This document shows positions 1 to 9,860 of a stretch of DNA of 64,000 nucleotides, piece by piece. Positions within the stretch are counted from its first letter, which is position 1. Every line of letters begins with the position of its first letter. A program made the translations under genes and the position numbers. This DNA is from Flammula alnicola (lineage: Eukaryota > Basidiomycota > Agaricomycetes > Agaricales > Strophariaceae). The stretch spans positions 1-64,000 of the forward strand of contig JADNRV010000271.1 of assembly GCA_015499995.1 (NCBI GenBank). The letters are read 5' to 3'. The notes beneath the pieces were generated by a model. That model was given only the letters and a program-made list of their open reading frames with translations, made no database searches and had not been told where the DNA came from.

Positions 1-1142
1 GTATGTCTCTTGCCCGTTTATTTCCATTCACAAACGAAATGAAATTGAAACTCCTGTACTTACTCTACATCATTTCTCGATTTTTTTTGCAGAATGGTCT
101 GGGATAAACGCGCTCCTATATTACGGCCCAACTCTGGTGCATAGCATCGGTCTGAGGGGGGATACCGTCACGCTGCTCGTGTCGGGTGGGATTGGAATCG
201 TGCAGCTGATCGCTGTGATGCCCGCGATCGTGTTCATCGATAGGGTTGGCAGAAGGCCCTTGCTTAGAGGCGAGTTTTGCTGACAATTTCCACCCAATTA
301 GTTGAGTGGCTCTCGCTGACACGATTGTGATGTTTTCGCGTAGGCGGTAGTGCGGCTATGGCCCTCTCGCATTTGGGCATCGCGGTGCTCGTTATACTCT
401 TCCAATCTGATTGGTCTGCTCACCGGTTCGCAGCTTGGATCGCAGTTGGGTATGTGTCTATCTCCTCTTTCCCCAACCCTCTGCGTCTCGTTGCGTGTCA
501 TAAGAAGAAAGCTGATTATATTTGTCCGTCTTCACAGTGGGATATACACCTTCACATTCGCGTATGGCATCTCCTTCGGGCCTATCGGATGGGTCCTCCC
601 CAGCGAGGTCTTCCCGCTCTCCATGCGAAGCAAGGGTGTCGCGCTGAGCACGGCGTCGAATTGGATAAACAATTGTATGTGTCCAATAACTGTTTCTTTC
701 GTCTTTCCTTCGGATGTCTGACGTGGTTCTGGGACCATGGATAGTCTTTATCGGGCTCTTGACGCCTGTCTTTGTGGGTTTCTCTCCTTCGTACGTCTTT
801 CTTTCCTTATTCGTGAATTCTCTTTCTTTGGCTCTAATTTGATTTTTATTGCAGTGTAACATTCCTCATATTCGCTGGGGCATGCACACTTTCGTATCTC
901 TGGGCGACGCATCTTGTACCCGAGACGGCGAACGTATCTCTCGAGGAGGTGGATAAGCTCTTCCGCTCGTCGGCGGGGAGGGAGGAAGCGCTGCTCAAGG
1001 CCGAGGTGCATTTATTCCACCTTGTATCTTCCCATTTGAACTTGTTGAACTCATTTGTTCTTGATTGTTGTTTCGTGGTTGGTAGATTGAACAGGATTTA
1101 GGGTTCAGAGAGTTGATTAGTGAGTTGGTCGATGACCGGTGA
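1..1142 (+). CDS. MFS sugar transporter, left-arm copy, 5' end outside the window
   Basis: This is the C-terminal half of a plasma-membrane sugar porter. The window opens exactly at an intron donor (GTATGT). Exons read as 93-269, 344-449, 538-674, 745-790, 855-1005 and 1086-1142. The encoded segments include FIDRVGRRPLL (the inter-helix R-x-G-R-R signature), PSEVFPLSMRSKG and PETANVSLEEVDKLF, all hallmarks of the sugar-porter family. The intron after base 269 has a GC donor (GCGAGT), the only choice seen that keeps the frame. The complete counterpart is at 49186-51882 on the other strand. Base 778 differs between the copies and changes a Gly (here) to Asp (there). Whether the 5' half exists upstream cannot be seen. 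Substrate is unknown. Confidence 0.88.
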
Positions 1143-1710
1143 TCGATCAGTACGCAACCGCTGGGCTGATTCATGCTCAGCCTGAGAACGGATGGACGGG
1201 TTTTTTTACATTCCGATTACTTTTAGTCAGGGTTTCCGGGCATACTGGGTTTCTCATTAGAATTATCCCTGGCGACAAGCGGATGATTTTTTTTGAAAGC
1301 TGATCTCGAAGGGGAGGTCATGCGCTGTCCTAATAGCCGCATAATCGCGCCTATCACCACCATGAACTTGAAAGAACGCAATAGAGAGGAGGATTCTAAG
1401 TTGAGAAACAGGATAACCCTGTATACGCAATTATCGTCCCACCGTCCAGTACAGTAGCGCACCTGGCATATGATAATCCACATCGGTGTTATGGTACATG
1501 TAACTGCACATGCCAGTACAGCATCTTGCACATGGACAAGGGGCATGCTAAAATGAACTACCATCGAAACGTTTGATCTCAAAAAGTAGCAACCTGTGCA
1601 CTGGGCTATGAGCACTATTAGTATCTAGCCGAAACCACATTTTCAAAGGCCACTAATTCAACCTTTCTGGGAGAAAATCATGCATCGCAGTTTCAAGGAT
1701 TCCGGTCGCG
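1143..1710. other. Intergenic spacer, mirrored at 48618-49185
   Basis: Spacer between the transporter stop and the short inverted-repeat element. Open frames here have no recognisable domain and low-quality composition, so none is called. It is repeated in reverse in the right arm. Confidence 0.6.
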
Positions 1711-1722
1711 GGTGCGGTCGGA

Positions 1723-2433
1723 TGAGATAACTTGAGCGTTTCGGTTAGAAGTGAGAGAGGTGGAGATATTTGAATACTTTAACGTAGTCAAATATTTGGT
1801 GACACGAAATTCGTGGGTACGAATAACGTGTTTGTGCCTAGGGCTTGCCCGGGCTCCTCGATTTTGGATCGCGAAAGGCGAGCGGGATTGGCCGAAGCGT
1901 GGGTCCAATCACACCGATAAGATTGGCCGGGAATGGCCGAATCACGTGATCCTGAGACTTGCAGATTTCGATCTGAAGTTGATGCGAGGAAAGCCGGGCA
2001 AGACCTGAGCGTCTGGAGAGCTCGGTTGTGGCAAAACCTGTGCCGAAAACCAAGCAGCTGTACCAATCAGAGTGTAAGCTCATGACCGGCAGCTTGGTGA
2101 GGCGCGGGTGAGCCAAACTGGCACCCCAATCGAGCGTCACTCTGCAACGTTAACTCACGGTGAGCGCACACATCTGAGTTCGCAGCAACGGGATTTCAGG
2201 TTGGTAATATGCTAAGTAGTTACATGATAGTAGGCAGTGATAAAGCAGATACAGTGTGCAGGCAGTGGGTTGGAGATGAGCAGTATAAAGTAATGCAGCA
2301 GGATATAAGTCTAATAAGGTATGTAGAGCAACAGAGCAGTGCGGAGTGGCGAGATGATAAATATAACATTGTGGTCAATTCGGAATTGTTCGAAATCAGT
2401 GCTAAGTTAACGGAAATATGCTACGGAATAAGT
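1723..2433. other. DIRS 3' region, non-coding
   Basis: Sequence between the recombinase stop and the left element end. Short open frames here are on the wrong strand and show no domain. It is probably the 3' untranslated and terminal part of the element. Confidence 0.5.
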
Positions 2434-4179
2434 CTACAGTTCGAGGTCGCCATCTGAGTCAGCGAGAGCGATGAGAGCGGAAGGTATATTGTGATTGATA
2501 CGGAATTGTTCGAAAATGGTTGCCAAGTTGTCGATATGGGATTTATTGTAAGCTTTTGAGGTGCTCATAGGGAGGATCTCCTCCATGCGGCGCCAGTAGA
2601 GGAGGAAAGCGAGAGACGTCCAACCACCAGTAGCCGCGACGATTTCGGGTGGAACACCTGCGAGGAGAAGTTCGACTGCGCCGCCAATGCGAAAACTGTG
2701 GCCCAAGACGTGGGCGAGCATGGCCGATGCCCAGATGCCTGTGACGAAGGTAAGGAATTCATGCTTGAGCATGTTTTTGGGTTGTCCGGACGACGATGAG
2801 TATGCGAAGAAAGCTGATGACTGCGGGACTGAGTTGTTGACATCGAGGTGATTTTGGAGGGCGGCGACCGGGCAGAGAGCGTCGTTTCGTGCGGTAAGAA
2901 TGACGGCGGCGCCCAGTTCTTTGGTAGTCTTGGTCCATGGGATACGGAAGCTCGCGGATCGAGAGCCATCCCGTAGTTGACGAAAATTAACGCTATGTAA
3001 AGGATTAGGTTCGATCGAATAGGTAAAGAGAATGGCGTACGGAGCAGAGCGCAGTGCGTGGTATGTTTCATCGAAGGCAGAGGCCGTGGTGACCGTCATC
3101 TCCCCTAGGCGCCGGCAGCCGAAGAAGGTGCAGACGGCAATAGCCCATACGGCTGCGTGGAAAGGATCAGATGGGTTCAGGACCCTACGGAGGGCAGACA
3201 GGTGTTCAACGGAGACAGGGGCGCGGAGAGCTCTCTTGTGTTTGGTGCCTTCTTTGTTAGCGGAAACACGGGCCATATGAACCCACTCGTCGTCGCCAAA
3301 CCAGGTGGCATGGTTGATGAGGTGCCAGGAGCGAATACCGGAGAGCCATGACTTGATGGTCTTTCCGGATTGTTTTCCCTTGTGTTCGCCAATGAACGCG
3401 CAGAGGAGGGCGTATGAAGCGGGCATCCGCGTCTCCTCGTCGATGCCCCAGTTGTCACAAAACTGGGTGAAGCGCAGAGGGCCAGCAGCGTATGTAGTTT
3501 TGGTGTTCGGCGCGAGGGCTCCTCTGATAGACATCAGAGCCCTGTCGATGAGTGGTTGGGGAATGAGGGTTGTAAGATGCTCGCGGTGGCGAGCTCCGAA
3601 AGGTGTGTCCCATGCGAATAGGCGGTCGGCGGCAGCGACGTGAGGGCGTAGTGAGTTGGGCGTGATTTGTCGGCCGCTCTGGGGTTTTCGCGGTCGAATA
3701 TGACGTGAAGATGAGTTGAGAGCGTGAGAGGATGGATCGAGCGTGTGCAAAGGTCGAGTTTGCGGTACGGTAGCATGAGTTATGGCATGAGGTGAGGGAG
3801 AGACTGGGACTAGGACTGGAGATGCGGAGGAGGCTGGAGCTGGGTTGGGTCGTCTGTAAGGGTGAAATGAATTTTGAAGGCCTGTGAGGCGCGGAGGAAC
3901 GAAGTCCGAAGACCCTGTCCCACCCACAGACTTCCCGACGACACGTGTCGCCGGTTTGAAAGGATAATTGATTCTAGACATAGATAAAGCAATTGCGGAG
4001 CTCTTCAGGGAGCTCAAAGGAAAGAGAAAGTTGCTTCCCAGCAGGCCCTGGTTCTCCGCGCGAGATAGGATCTGCTGGGTTGGCATGAGACTCGACGTAA
4101 ACCACGTCGGTGTTGATAAGGAGGTCCATAAGGACCAGGTGCGTGCGGCGAACGGCAAGGTTAATGTGGATGTTGCCAC
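2434..4179 (-). CDS. DIRS tyrosine recombinase (integrase)
   Basis: 581-codon frame with a Pro/Ser-rich N-terminus and a C-terminal phage-integrase-type catalytic domain. Catalytic residues are visible in order: Arg in FFGCRRLGEM, the His-x-x-Arg of GHSFRIGGAVE and the Tyr of LLYWRRMEE. It would catalyse insertion of the circular DNA intermediate without target duplication, which agrees with the junctions seen. The frame overlaps the end of the RT/RNase H frame by about 200 bases, a usual DIRS arrangement. No stop or frameshift interrupts it, so the element may be recent. The true start codon inside the frame is uncertain. Confidence 0.87.
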   Translation of the reverse strand: MATSTLTLPFAARTWSLWTSLSTPTWFTSSLMPTQQILSRAENQGLLGSNFLFPLSSLKSSAIALSMSRINYPFKPATRVVGKSVGGTGSSDFVPPRLTGLQNSFHPYRRPNPAPASSASPVLVPVSPSPHAITHATVPQTRPLHTLDPSSHALNSSSRHIRPRKPQSGRQITPNSLRPHVAAADRLFAWDTPFGARHREHLTTLIPQPLIDRALMSIRGALAPNTKTTYAAGPLRFTQFCDNWGIDEETRMPASYALLCAFIGEHKGKQSGKTIKSWLSGIRSWHLINHATWFGDDEWVHMARVSANKEGTKHKRALRAPVSVEHLSALRRVLNPSDPFHAAVWAIAVCTFFGCRRLGEMTVTTASAFDETYHALRSAPYAILFTYSIEPNPLHSVNFRQLRDGSRSASFRIPWTKTTKELGAAVILTARNDALCPVAALQNHLDVNNSVPQSSAFFAYSSSSGQPKNMLKHEFLTFVTGIWASAMLAHVLGHSFRIGGAVELLLAGVPPEIVAATGGWTSLAFLLYWRRMEEILPMSTSKAYNKSHIDNLATIFEQFRINHNIPSALIALADSDGDLEL

Positions 4180-6546
4180 TGCGGCCCTTTTCGAGGGCGC
4201 CGATGGTGCCCTGGTTGTCCGAGTGGATCAGAATGTAGACATTGCGCATGCCTCTTGCCTCCAGGAAATAGATCAGGAGCTCGACGGCCACCGTCTCGAG
4301 CCAGCATATGTCGCGCCCTTCGATTTTCCAGGCTGGTGCCAGACGGAAGGCTGCCCACTCGTCGCCAATGATGATGCCGATGCCCCACGATGTAGAGGCA
4401 TCGACGTAAAGCCCGAAATCCTTGAGAGGGCCTCGTGGGCGAAGAGATCGCGTAACGTTGGGTAGTGAGAGTTTCTCGAGCCACCAGGATAGGTCAGTGA
4501 TCATGGAGTGCGAAGGACGCCGCGTGAGGTATTCATCATTGCGGAAGGAGGAGGCGAAGTTAGATAGTGACGAGAGGTGAGAGCGGCCGTCGAGGTATAC
4601 GAATGCTACGTGGCAGAGGGATCCGTGAATTTTCTCAACGTCTAACAGCTTGCAAGGCTGGTTGCTGAAGCTGGCGAGGAACCGTCGGACCCGTTCGTGG
4701 AACTTCAAACGCTTCGCCTCAGGAAGGCTGACCAGCTTCTGTGGAATGTCCCAGAGGAACCCGATGAAGGTCGTCGTGAAGGTGAAGGTGCTGTCGCCCT
4801 TCTCCTCATGCCAAGGAACATTAAGAGAGGATATGCGTCGAAGCATCTCAGTGCGGTCGTAGTCGTAACGATAATCGCCGTCCACGAATAGGCCGTCTGG
4901 TGTGGGGAAGCGGAAGACTTTCAAGTCGTCCTCATACTTCGGCACTGGGTGTACTCCCTCTGCGTCCCAGATGTCGACCACCGCGTTCGCAATCATGCCA
5001 GCATTGCTGCTCGCGCATGCTGCGCCGAAAGGATGCGCGTGATTGATGCAGAATTTTCCGGGAGAGCCTTGGACGACGAGCCAAGGTTTGTGATGGGGTA
5101 GTACAGGGCAGGTTCTGTGGAACTTCCTGATGTCAAGGGTGCAGGCCTGAGTGCCCGGAGGTGCTACAGCTATCTGTAGAATAGCATAGAAGGTCGTAAG
5201 GTTTTGCTTGTCATAGAGCAAGTAGTAATAGCGGATAAAAAATATCAACACGCTCGAGGCGCTGAAAGACCGTAGGTCTACGCACAAGCATTCTGCGTGC
5301 AGAGTGGGTAGTCAACACACTCGGCGTGCGGAGTAGACAGTCAACGCACTCGACGTGCGGAGTAGGTGGTCAACGCACTCGGCGTGCGGAATGTAGATCA
5401 ACGCACTCGGCGTGCGGAGGTAGAGGACGTCAAAGTCCTGGGTAACGCGCATGGCGCAAATACCCTAAACCGCATGAACGGTGGATAGAAGAAACCAACC
5501 CCACGCACGAAACGCAAAGGGGTGCGTAAATGAAGGACAGAAAGTGTGGGGTAAAGGGGTGCATGAGAATGAACACTCACGATTTCTGCGACCTTGGATG
5601 CGGTGTCGAACCTCGTCGGGAAGTCGTCCTTACGGATATGGGAGTTGACGGATGCGTGTAGCTTGGTGGCTTTGGAAAGATGGCTGCATATCCGAATTTT
5701 GTCAGGAGTATCCGGCTGTTGCGGTTGGACCGACACGATAAGGGGAGAGGATTGGAAGGGTCCGCGCAGAATGAGTTCGACCTCCTCTCGAGAGAAAGGG
5801 CCAGACATCCTGCGGGCCAAGACTTCCTTGCGTAGATACTCGTCGATCTCGTCCATATGCGAGGTAGTTGAAGGGTTATTGGGAAGGATAACGGTATGTA
5901 AAAGAGGTGGCATATGCCCTAAAGGAAAACCGAATCGTAAGTTGTGAGGAAGAAGAGAATATCTATGTAAGAGACCATGTTTGCGTAACATAAATTCGAA
6001 AGCATCTGGATTGTAAGGGTGAATGATACTGTCAAAGATAAGAGAATGTTCGGGTGACGAATAACTGAGAGGGAGGCGAGGAATTACAGAAGAAGAGAAG
6101 TCTACATATGAAAGGAGAGGGGGACGAGCTGTAGCGAGGAAGAGATCAATTGGATGGGGGAGGACGACAGGTCCAGGAGAGGGCGTGGTGATCTTTACTC
6201 CCGCAGAAGGAGCAGAGGTGAGCGCGTTCGTCCTTGCCGTGGGCGCAGATGGAGTTGCTTCCTCGGACGTTCCAGTTAATACATAGGACGCGGTTGTTGG
6301 GGGTGACGAGAGCGCGGTTGGTGCATCTAGCCCATGTCGCTTTGCCGTCCTTGAATTTGACGGCGGTGCTGGTGTCGTTGTGAATGCGGGAGTCGTGACC
6401 TCTCTCTGTGCATATGAGGCAGTCGGAAGGCGAGGAGGAGGACCTGCCGCTGCCGGATGGAAAGGACGAGGAAGATGGGCGGTCGGAAGAGCGACGAGGG
6501 GGGTATTTCGAGTTGGGACTGGACTTGGGGAAATTCCCGTTGTCAC
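3974..6546 (-). CDS. DIRS reverse transcriptase / RNase H, two exons
   Basis: Exon 1 (6546 to 5581) ends FDTASKVAEI at a GTGAGTG donor. Exon 2 (5173 to 3974) resumes IAVAPPGTQACTLDIRKF after a CTACAG acceptor. Joining them restores the conserved DIRS RT stretch, whose APPGTQA motif would otherwise be lost. The polymerase active site is YEDDL. An RNase H region follows (YVDASTSWGIGI, with HSDNQGTIGAL further on). The intron, 5174-5580, is long for this genome (407 nt) and holds a minisatellite. The N-terminal part overlaps the gag-like frame. The start is uncertain; 6546 is the first Met of the open frame. Confidence 0.82.
5288..5427. repeat. Minisatellite in the DIRS intron, 28-29 bp unit
   Basis: Four clear units starting at 5312, 5341, 5370 and 5398, and a degenerate one before them. 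Each contains TCAACGCACTCGGCGTGCGG or a close variant. The core CGCAC-TCGGC-GTGCG is itself an inverted repeat, so every unit can fold into a small hairpin. Confidence 0.85.
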
Positions 6547-7561
6547 GGCCGGAAGGAGTTTTGTTGGTCGCCATCATGTCGCGGATTTCCGCCATCATGG
6601 CATGTTGTTTCTCGGATAACGCGAAGGCCTGGTCGTATCGAGATCCTTTGAATTCGCCGTAGCACGCCCAGTGTTCCTGGCGGAATTTCAACTCGTCAGC
6701 CTTCCACGCGTCGTAGAGCCTGACCTTGTCTTTCTGGGCTATGTAGAATCCGAAGTGTTGGTCATACCATTCACTGTGTGCATCGCCAGTGTTTGGTTCG
6801 TCCCGTTCTTTCTGGAATAGGTACACATTACCCGCGGCTTCGGTCCATTGGCTGAAGTCCAGGGAGAGTTCCCTACCAAACCGCACTGAGAGTTTCTCGA
6901 CGTCGAGAATCGAGATGCCCTTTGTCTCTCCGGGGTTAGGATTAGTTTTGACGGTGGGAAGAGTGGATGCTTCGACGTTCAGAATCTGTAAGTTCTCGTT
7001 GAGGAAGAACGAAAGCGGAACCATGACGCAGCCTTCTGTGTCGAATAAACTTTGCGGAAAGCTAGCATGCCATGGTGCTCCCACGATCCAGGGGGTCAGT
7101 TTTCTGCCGTTCATGCAGCGACGCTTTGCAATCCGGGCTTCATCTGATGTTATTTTCGGATCGTCAAGGGCCTTGCGTTTATTCTTCGGGTCTTTGATCT
7201 CCTCATCGGCGATCCATTTAGCGAGGCTAGAGTAAATGTAATCGCGGAAAGATAAAGCAAAGGAAGGGACCCTGAAGCGGTCCAGATCTTCAGGGTCCAG
7301 AGTGACCAGGGATGCCGCTTCCGAGCCAGCATCCGGGAAGGCTGTCATGTCTTGTGTGTGATTTAAAGTTTTCAAAGCTCTCTCGGCATTCTTGTCTTCG
7401 ATCTCCTTGTTCTTTTGGAGCTTGGAGATTAAGGGCAAGGATTTAAGCAACTGAATAATAGTTGGGTTAGTGTGGGTGCGAGGTAGACGGGGAGGAGGCT
7501 GAGTATTGGGCTGTGCCTGTACAGCCGCCCCACCGGGGCCAGTAACGGCATTGTCGGTCAT
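6146..7561 (-). CDS. DIRS gag-like protein
   Basis: 471-residue protein starting at the first gene of the element. It has a Pro-rich N-terminus, a central region without recognisable domain and a Ser/Arg-rich stretch near residues 350-385. The C-terminus is Cys/His-rich, with CLICTERGHDSRIH and CSFCGSKDHHALSWTC resembling paired zinc knuckles. It probably coats the element RNA. Position upstream of RT and the overlapping frames fit basidiomycete DIRS elements. Confidence 0.78.
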   Translation of the reverse strand: MTDNAVTGPGGAAVQAQPNTQPPPRLPRTHTNPTIIQLLKSLPLISKLQKNKEIEDKNAERALKTLNHTQDMTAFPDAGSEAASLVTLDPEDLDRFRVPSFALSFRDYIYSSLAKWIADEEIKDPKNKRKALDDPKITSDEARIAKRRCMNGRKLTPWIVGAPWHASFPQSLFDTEGCVMVPLSFFLNENLQILNVEASTLPTVKTNPNPGETKGISILDVEKLSVRFGRELSLDFSQWTEAAGNVYLFQKERDEPNTGDAHSEWYDQHFGFYIAQKDKVRLYDAWKADELKFRQEHWACYGEFKGSRYDQAFALSEKQHAMMAEIRDMMATNKTPSGRDNGNFPKSSPNSKYPPRRSSDRPSSSSFPSGSGRSSSSPSDCLICTERGHDSRIHNDTSTAVKFKDGKATWARCTNRALVTPNNRVLCINWNVRGSNSICAHGKDERAHLCSFCGSKDHHALSWTCRPPPSN

Positions 7562-8685
7562 TTTGTCGAGGAAAAAAGCGGAAAAGGCTGGGGTGTGTGA
7601 AGAAAGTTGGAGAGAACGTGTTCAGGGTAGCTAGACCTCGAAAAAATTCACTGAGAGCTGTGAAAAACCTTTTTCCGCGTCAGAATCAGATCCTGAGCGA
7701 TGGGGAGAAGCGCTCCCCGTCGAGAGATTAATATACGTGTTTGTACTTATGATGTACAAACCCGATGCGGTCTGATTCTGACGCCCTGACGTTATCTTAT
7801 CCGATTATGAGCTTGGCGCTCGTTCCTCGCGCTTGCTCATCGCGGAACTTTAGGCCACTACTTTTGTACAGGCGCCAAATTGGCTGGCTGAAATTTTAAT
7901 TTTTATTATATATATATACAAAAAAATAGTTAATTTAATCTAGCTAAGTATGCACCGCAGACCAAATTTCACCTGAGATAAGGAGCGCAAGCTTTACAAT
8001 GAAATCTTCGACTATGGGTTAGTAATCGAGGTCTCGGATATGGTACACTGGATGGATGCCTATAGAGCGGGGCTCGGAGCAAAGGAAGCTCAGCTGCAGG
8101 TTAAGAAGTTCAGTTCCCCATTACACGGCTGTTGCAAGGGCGCTTGATGCGTAGTAAATCTAATCTAATCTTTCCCGTGCTCTATTACCTGATTTGGACA
8201 CGCGCACGGACCTGCGCCAAATTCGTGATCATAAATTTGGCAACTTCGTCAGTTTTGAATATTTTCCTTATCCCTCTGGTACTTAGATTTATTCTTCTCA
8301 TCAAATGGAGTGTTTTTATTCGAGGGATAAGAAATCCGTTTTTGCGTGATGTGATCGATTTGTTCAAAAGCAGCGGCCTAAAGTCCGACCGCACCATAGT
8401 AGAGTGGTGATGAATTGGACGGCTGCAATGATACAATTAAATTATTCAGGTGCTCCTCCATGTTGTAAAAGGCCGTACTTTTCTACGTAAACACGCCATC
8501 ATCAAATTGCCATCCGGAGCTGAGCAGGATGCTGAAATCGCGCCGTAAACCCTTACGCACATTTAAAATAGGAGCACCCCCAGTTTAAAAGGCGAAGGTT
8601 TCTTCTGAGTATTCCTCATATCAGCTGGTCTGACTTACCCACATCGACTGTACGGCAGGCCCTACACTCAACTAACGAAACCACC

Positions 8686-9497
8686 ATGAAATTCCTGATC
8701 GTCTATGCCCTTCTCGGCTTTTTGACCGCCGTCACCGCCATTCCTTCCCAGTCCATCGAAGGGACCAACGACATTTCTCGGCGTGATTCCTGGAACGACG
8801 ACTCTCTTGCAGAACGCTTCTATGCGGATGAAGACTCGCTCCAGGAACGAGATAATTTGTACGACGACGATTCCCTTGGCGCTCGATACTTGGACCCGTT
8901 CTATGAGCTAAGTGAGCGAGAGTATGAAGAGATCGAGGCCCGTCAGGTACCACTACTTCAGGATCAAGTCAATAAAGACAAAGATGTGAGTCCTTCGCAT
9001 CTCAGCCTGGCGTACATTGTGTGTGGCGGGTTTTCTGATCTGACTTTTTCTGGACCACGTAGATGCGATCGCGATGGACCAAGGCATTAGCAGACAACTT
9101 CAGGGCTGGACACCCACACCTCAACTTCGTCGTTTGCCATACACAGCACACGTACAACTTCAAAGGCACACGAGGTGTCGATTGGGATCATTCTCATCAA
9201 GAGCTCAATGTGAGCTTCCATCAAACAGTCGGGTAAGTAAAGTTCCTTCCTTTAGACTTGTCCTACTCTTTTCAACGTGAATGAACGATTTTTCTCATTG
9301 CATAGTTATGAAATATACTGGTTCAAGGAAGGTACATTCCACCGTATTGGGGACGGTGGATATCTCAACGTGCGTATTTCTCGTCGTCACACGGTCAGGA
9401 TGCTGAATCAATATTTTACGTGTAACAGTGGGCGTACACCGGTAACGTGCAAAGCACATCTAATGGTGGAAAAGACCTTGTGTTTGGGCCTATGTAA
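8686..9497 (+). CDS. Small secreted protein of unknown family, left copy (4 exons, 200 aa)
   Basis: Exons 8686-8985, 9063-9232, 9306-9369 and 9429-9497. All introns are GT-AG and the phases join without a stop. Residues 1-18 (MKFLIVYALLGFLTAVTA) look like a signal peptide. Residues 30-85 are acidic, with DDSL repeats and an SEREYEEIE helix, and may be a propeptide. The mature part (about residues 100-200) is aromatic and glycine-rich (NFVVCHTQHTYNFKGTRG, GYEIYWFKEGTFHRIGDGG, LNWAYTGN) and probably a compact beta fold. I do not recognise the family. The right-arm copy has the same protein. Confidence 0.75.
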
Positions 9498-9860
9498 AGA
9501 ATCAGTTGCGCCTCTAGCGATCCTGTCTAAATTACTGTTGTAACTCACGAATAATCACCCTCTCCGAGAAACCAATCTCAGAGAGCCTTTTTCATGGGCA
9601 TAAACTTTCAATTGTCTGACATATCGCCACCGCAAGAAAGTAAGTACGTCAATTCCGTTATAAACAAGACTTTCGGAATCCTTCTGCTTGAAAACTGCTC
9701 GACTCCCCGATTGCTCTCTGACACATTGCCTGGGATATCTTTGCTCAGTGTCTTTGGGACACATTAAGAAATTTTAACGAGAACCATATCATATCATCGA
9801 TGAATCGGCAACGCGGTGATGGATCCAGGAGCGATGATCAAGCGCTGAAGAAACGCTGAA

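Larger units (their letters stand above)
1722..7846 (-). mobile_element. DIRS-type tyrosine-recombinase retrotransposon, apparently full length
   Basis: A 6,125 bp insertion absent from the right arm. Ends are fixed by the empty site: left flank GGTGCGGTCGG (to 1721), right flank ACTTTAGGCC (from 7847). In the right arm these two are joined with nothing between, apart from a one-base ambiguity (A). There is no target-site duplication, as expected for integration by a tyrosine recombinase. Genes run right to left: gag-like, reverse transcriptase/RNase H, tyrosine recombinase. No long terminal repeats are seen. Close to the right end an inverted repeat (about 7677-7690 against 7781-7794, core GCGTCAGAATCAGA) and a short match between the left end (ATGAGATAAC) and an internal GTTATCTTAT near 7791-7801 could belong to the complementary regions typical of DIRS elements. 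Confidence 0.9.
1711..8395. mobile_element. TIR element (about 560 bp), left copy, split by the DIRS insertion
   Basis: Left-arm copy of a short non-coding element. Its outer end is 1711-1721 and the rest is 7847-8395; everything between is the DIRS insertion. The ends form about 30 bp terminal inverted repeats beginning GGTGCGGTCGGACTTTAGGC. The intact form is at 48058-48617. The interior (8000-8170) has no supported gene. It contains a weak B-box-like stretch near 8106 followed by an AATCT repeat at 8157-8171. Confidence 0.65.

Noticed and set aside
5288..5427. CRISPR-like array
   Set aside because: Units are directly adjacent with no unique spacers, in a fungal retrotransposon intron.
1723..7847. 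Target-site duplication of the DIRS element
   Set aside because: Flank comparison with the right arm leaves only a one-base ambiguity, so no duplication is present.
8040..8110. tRNA or tRNA-derived promoter in the TIR element
   Set aside because: A- and B-box matches are weak and no cloverleaf can be drawn.
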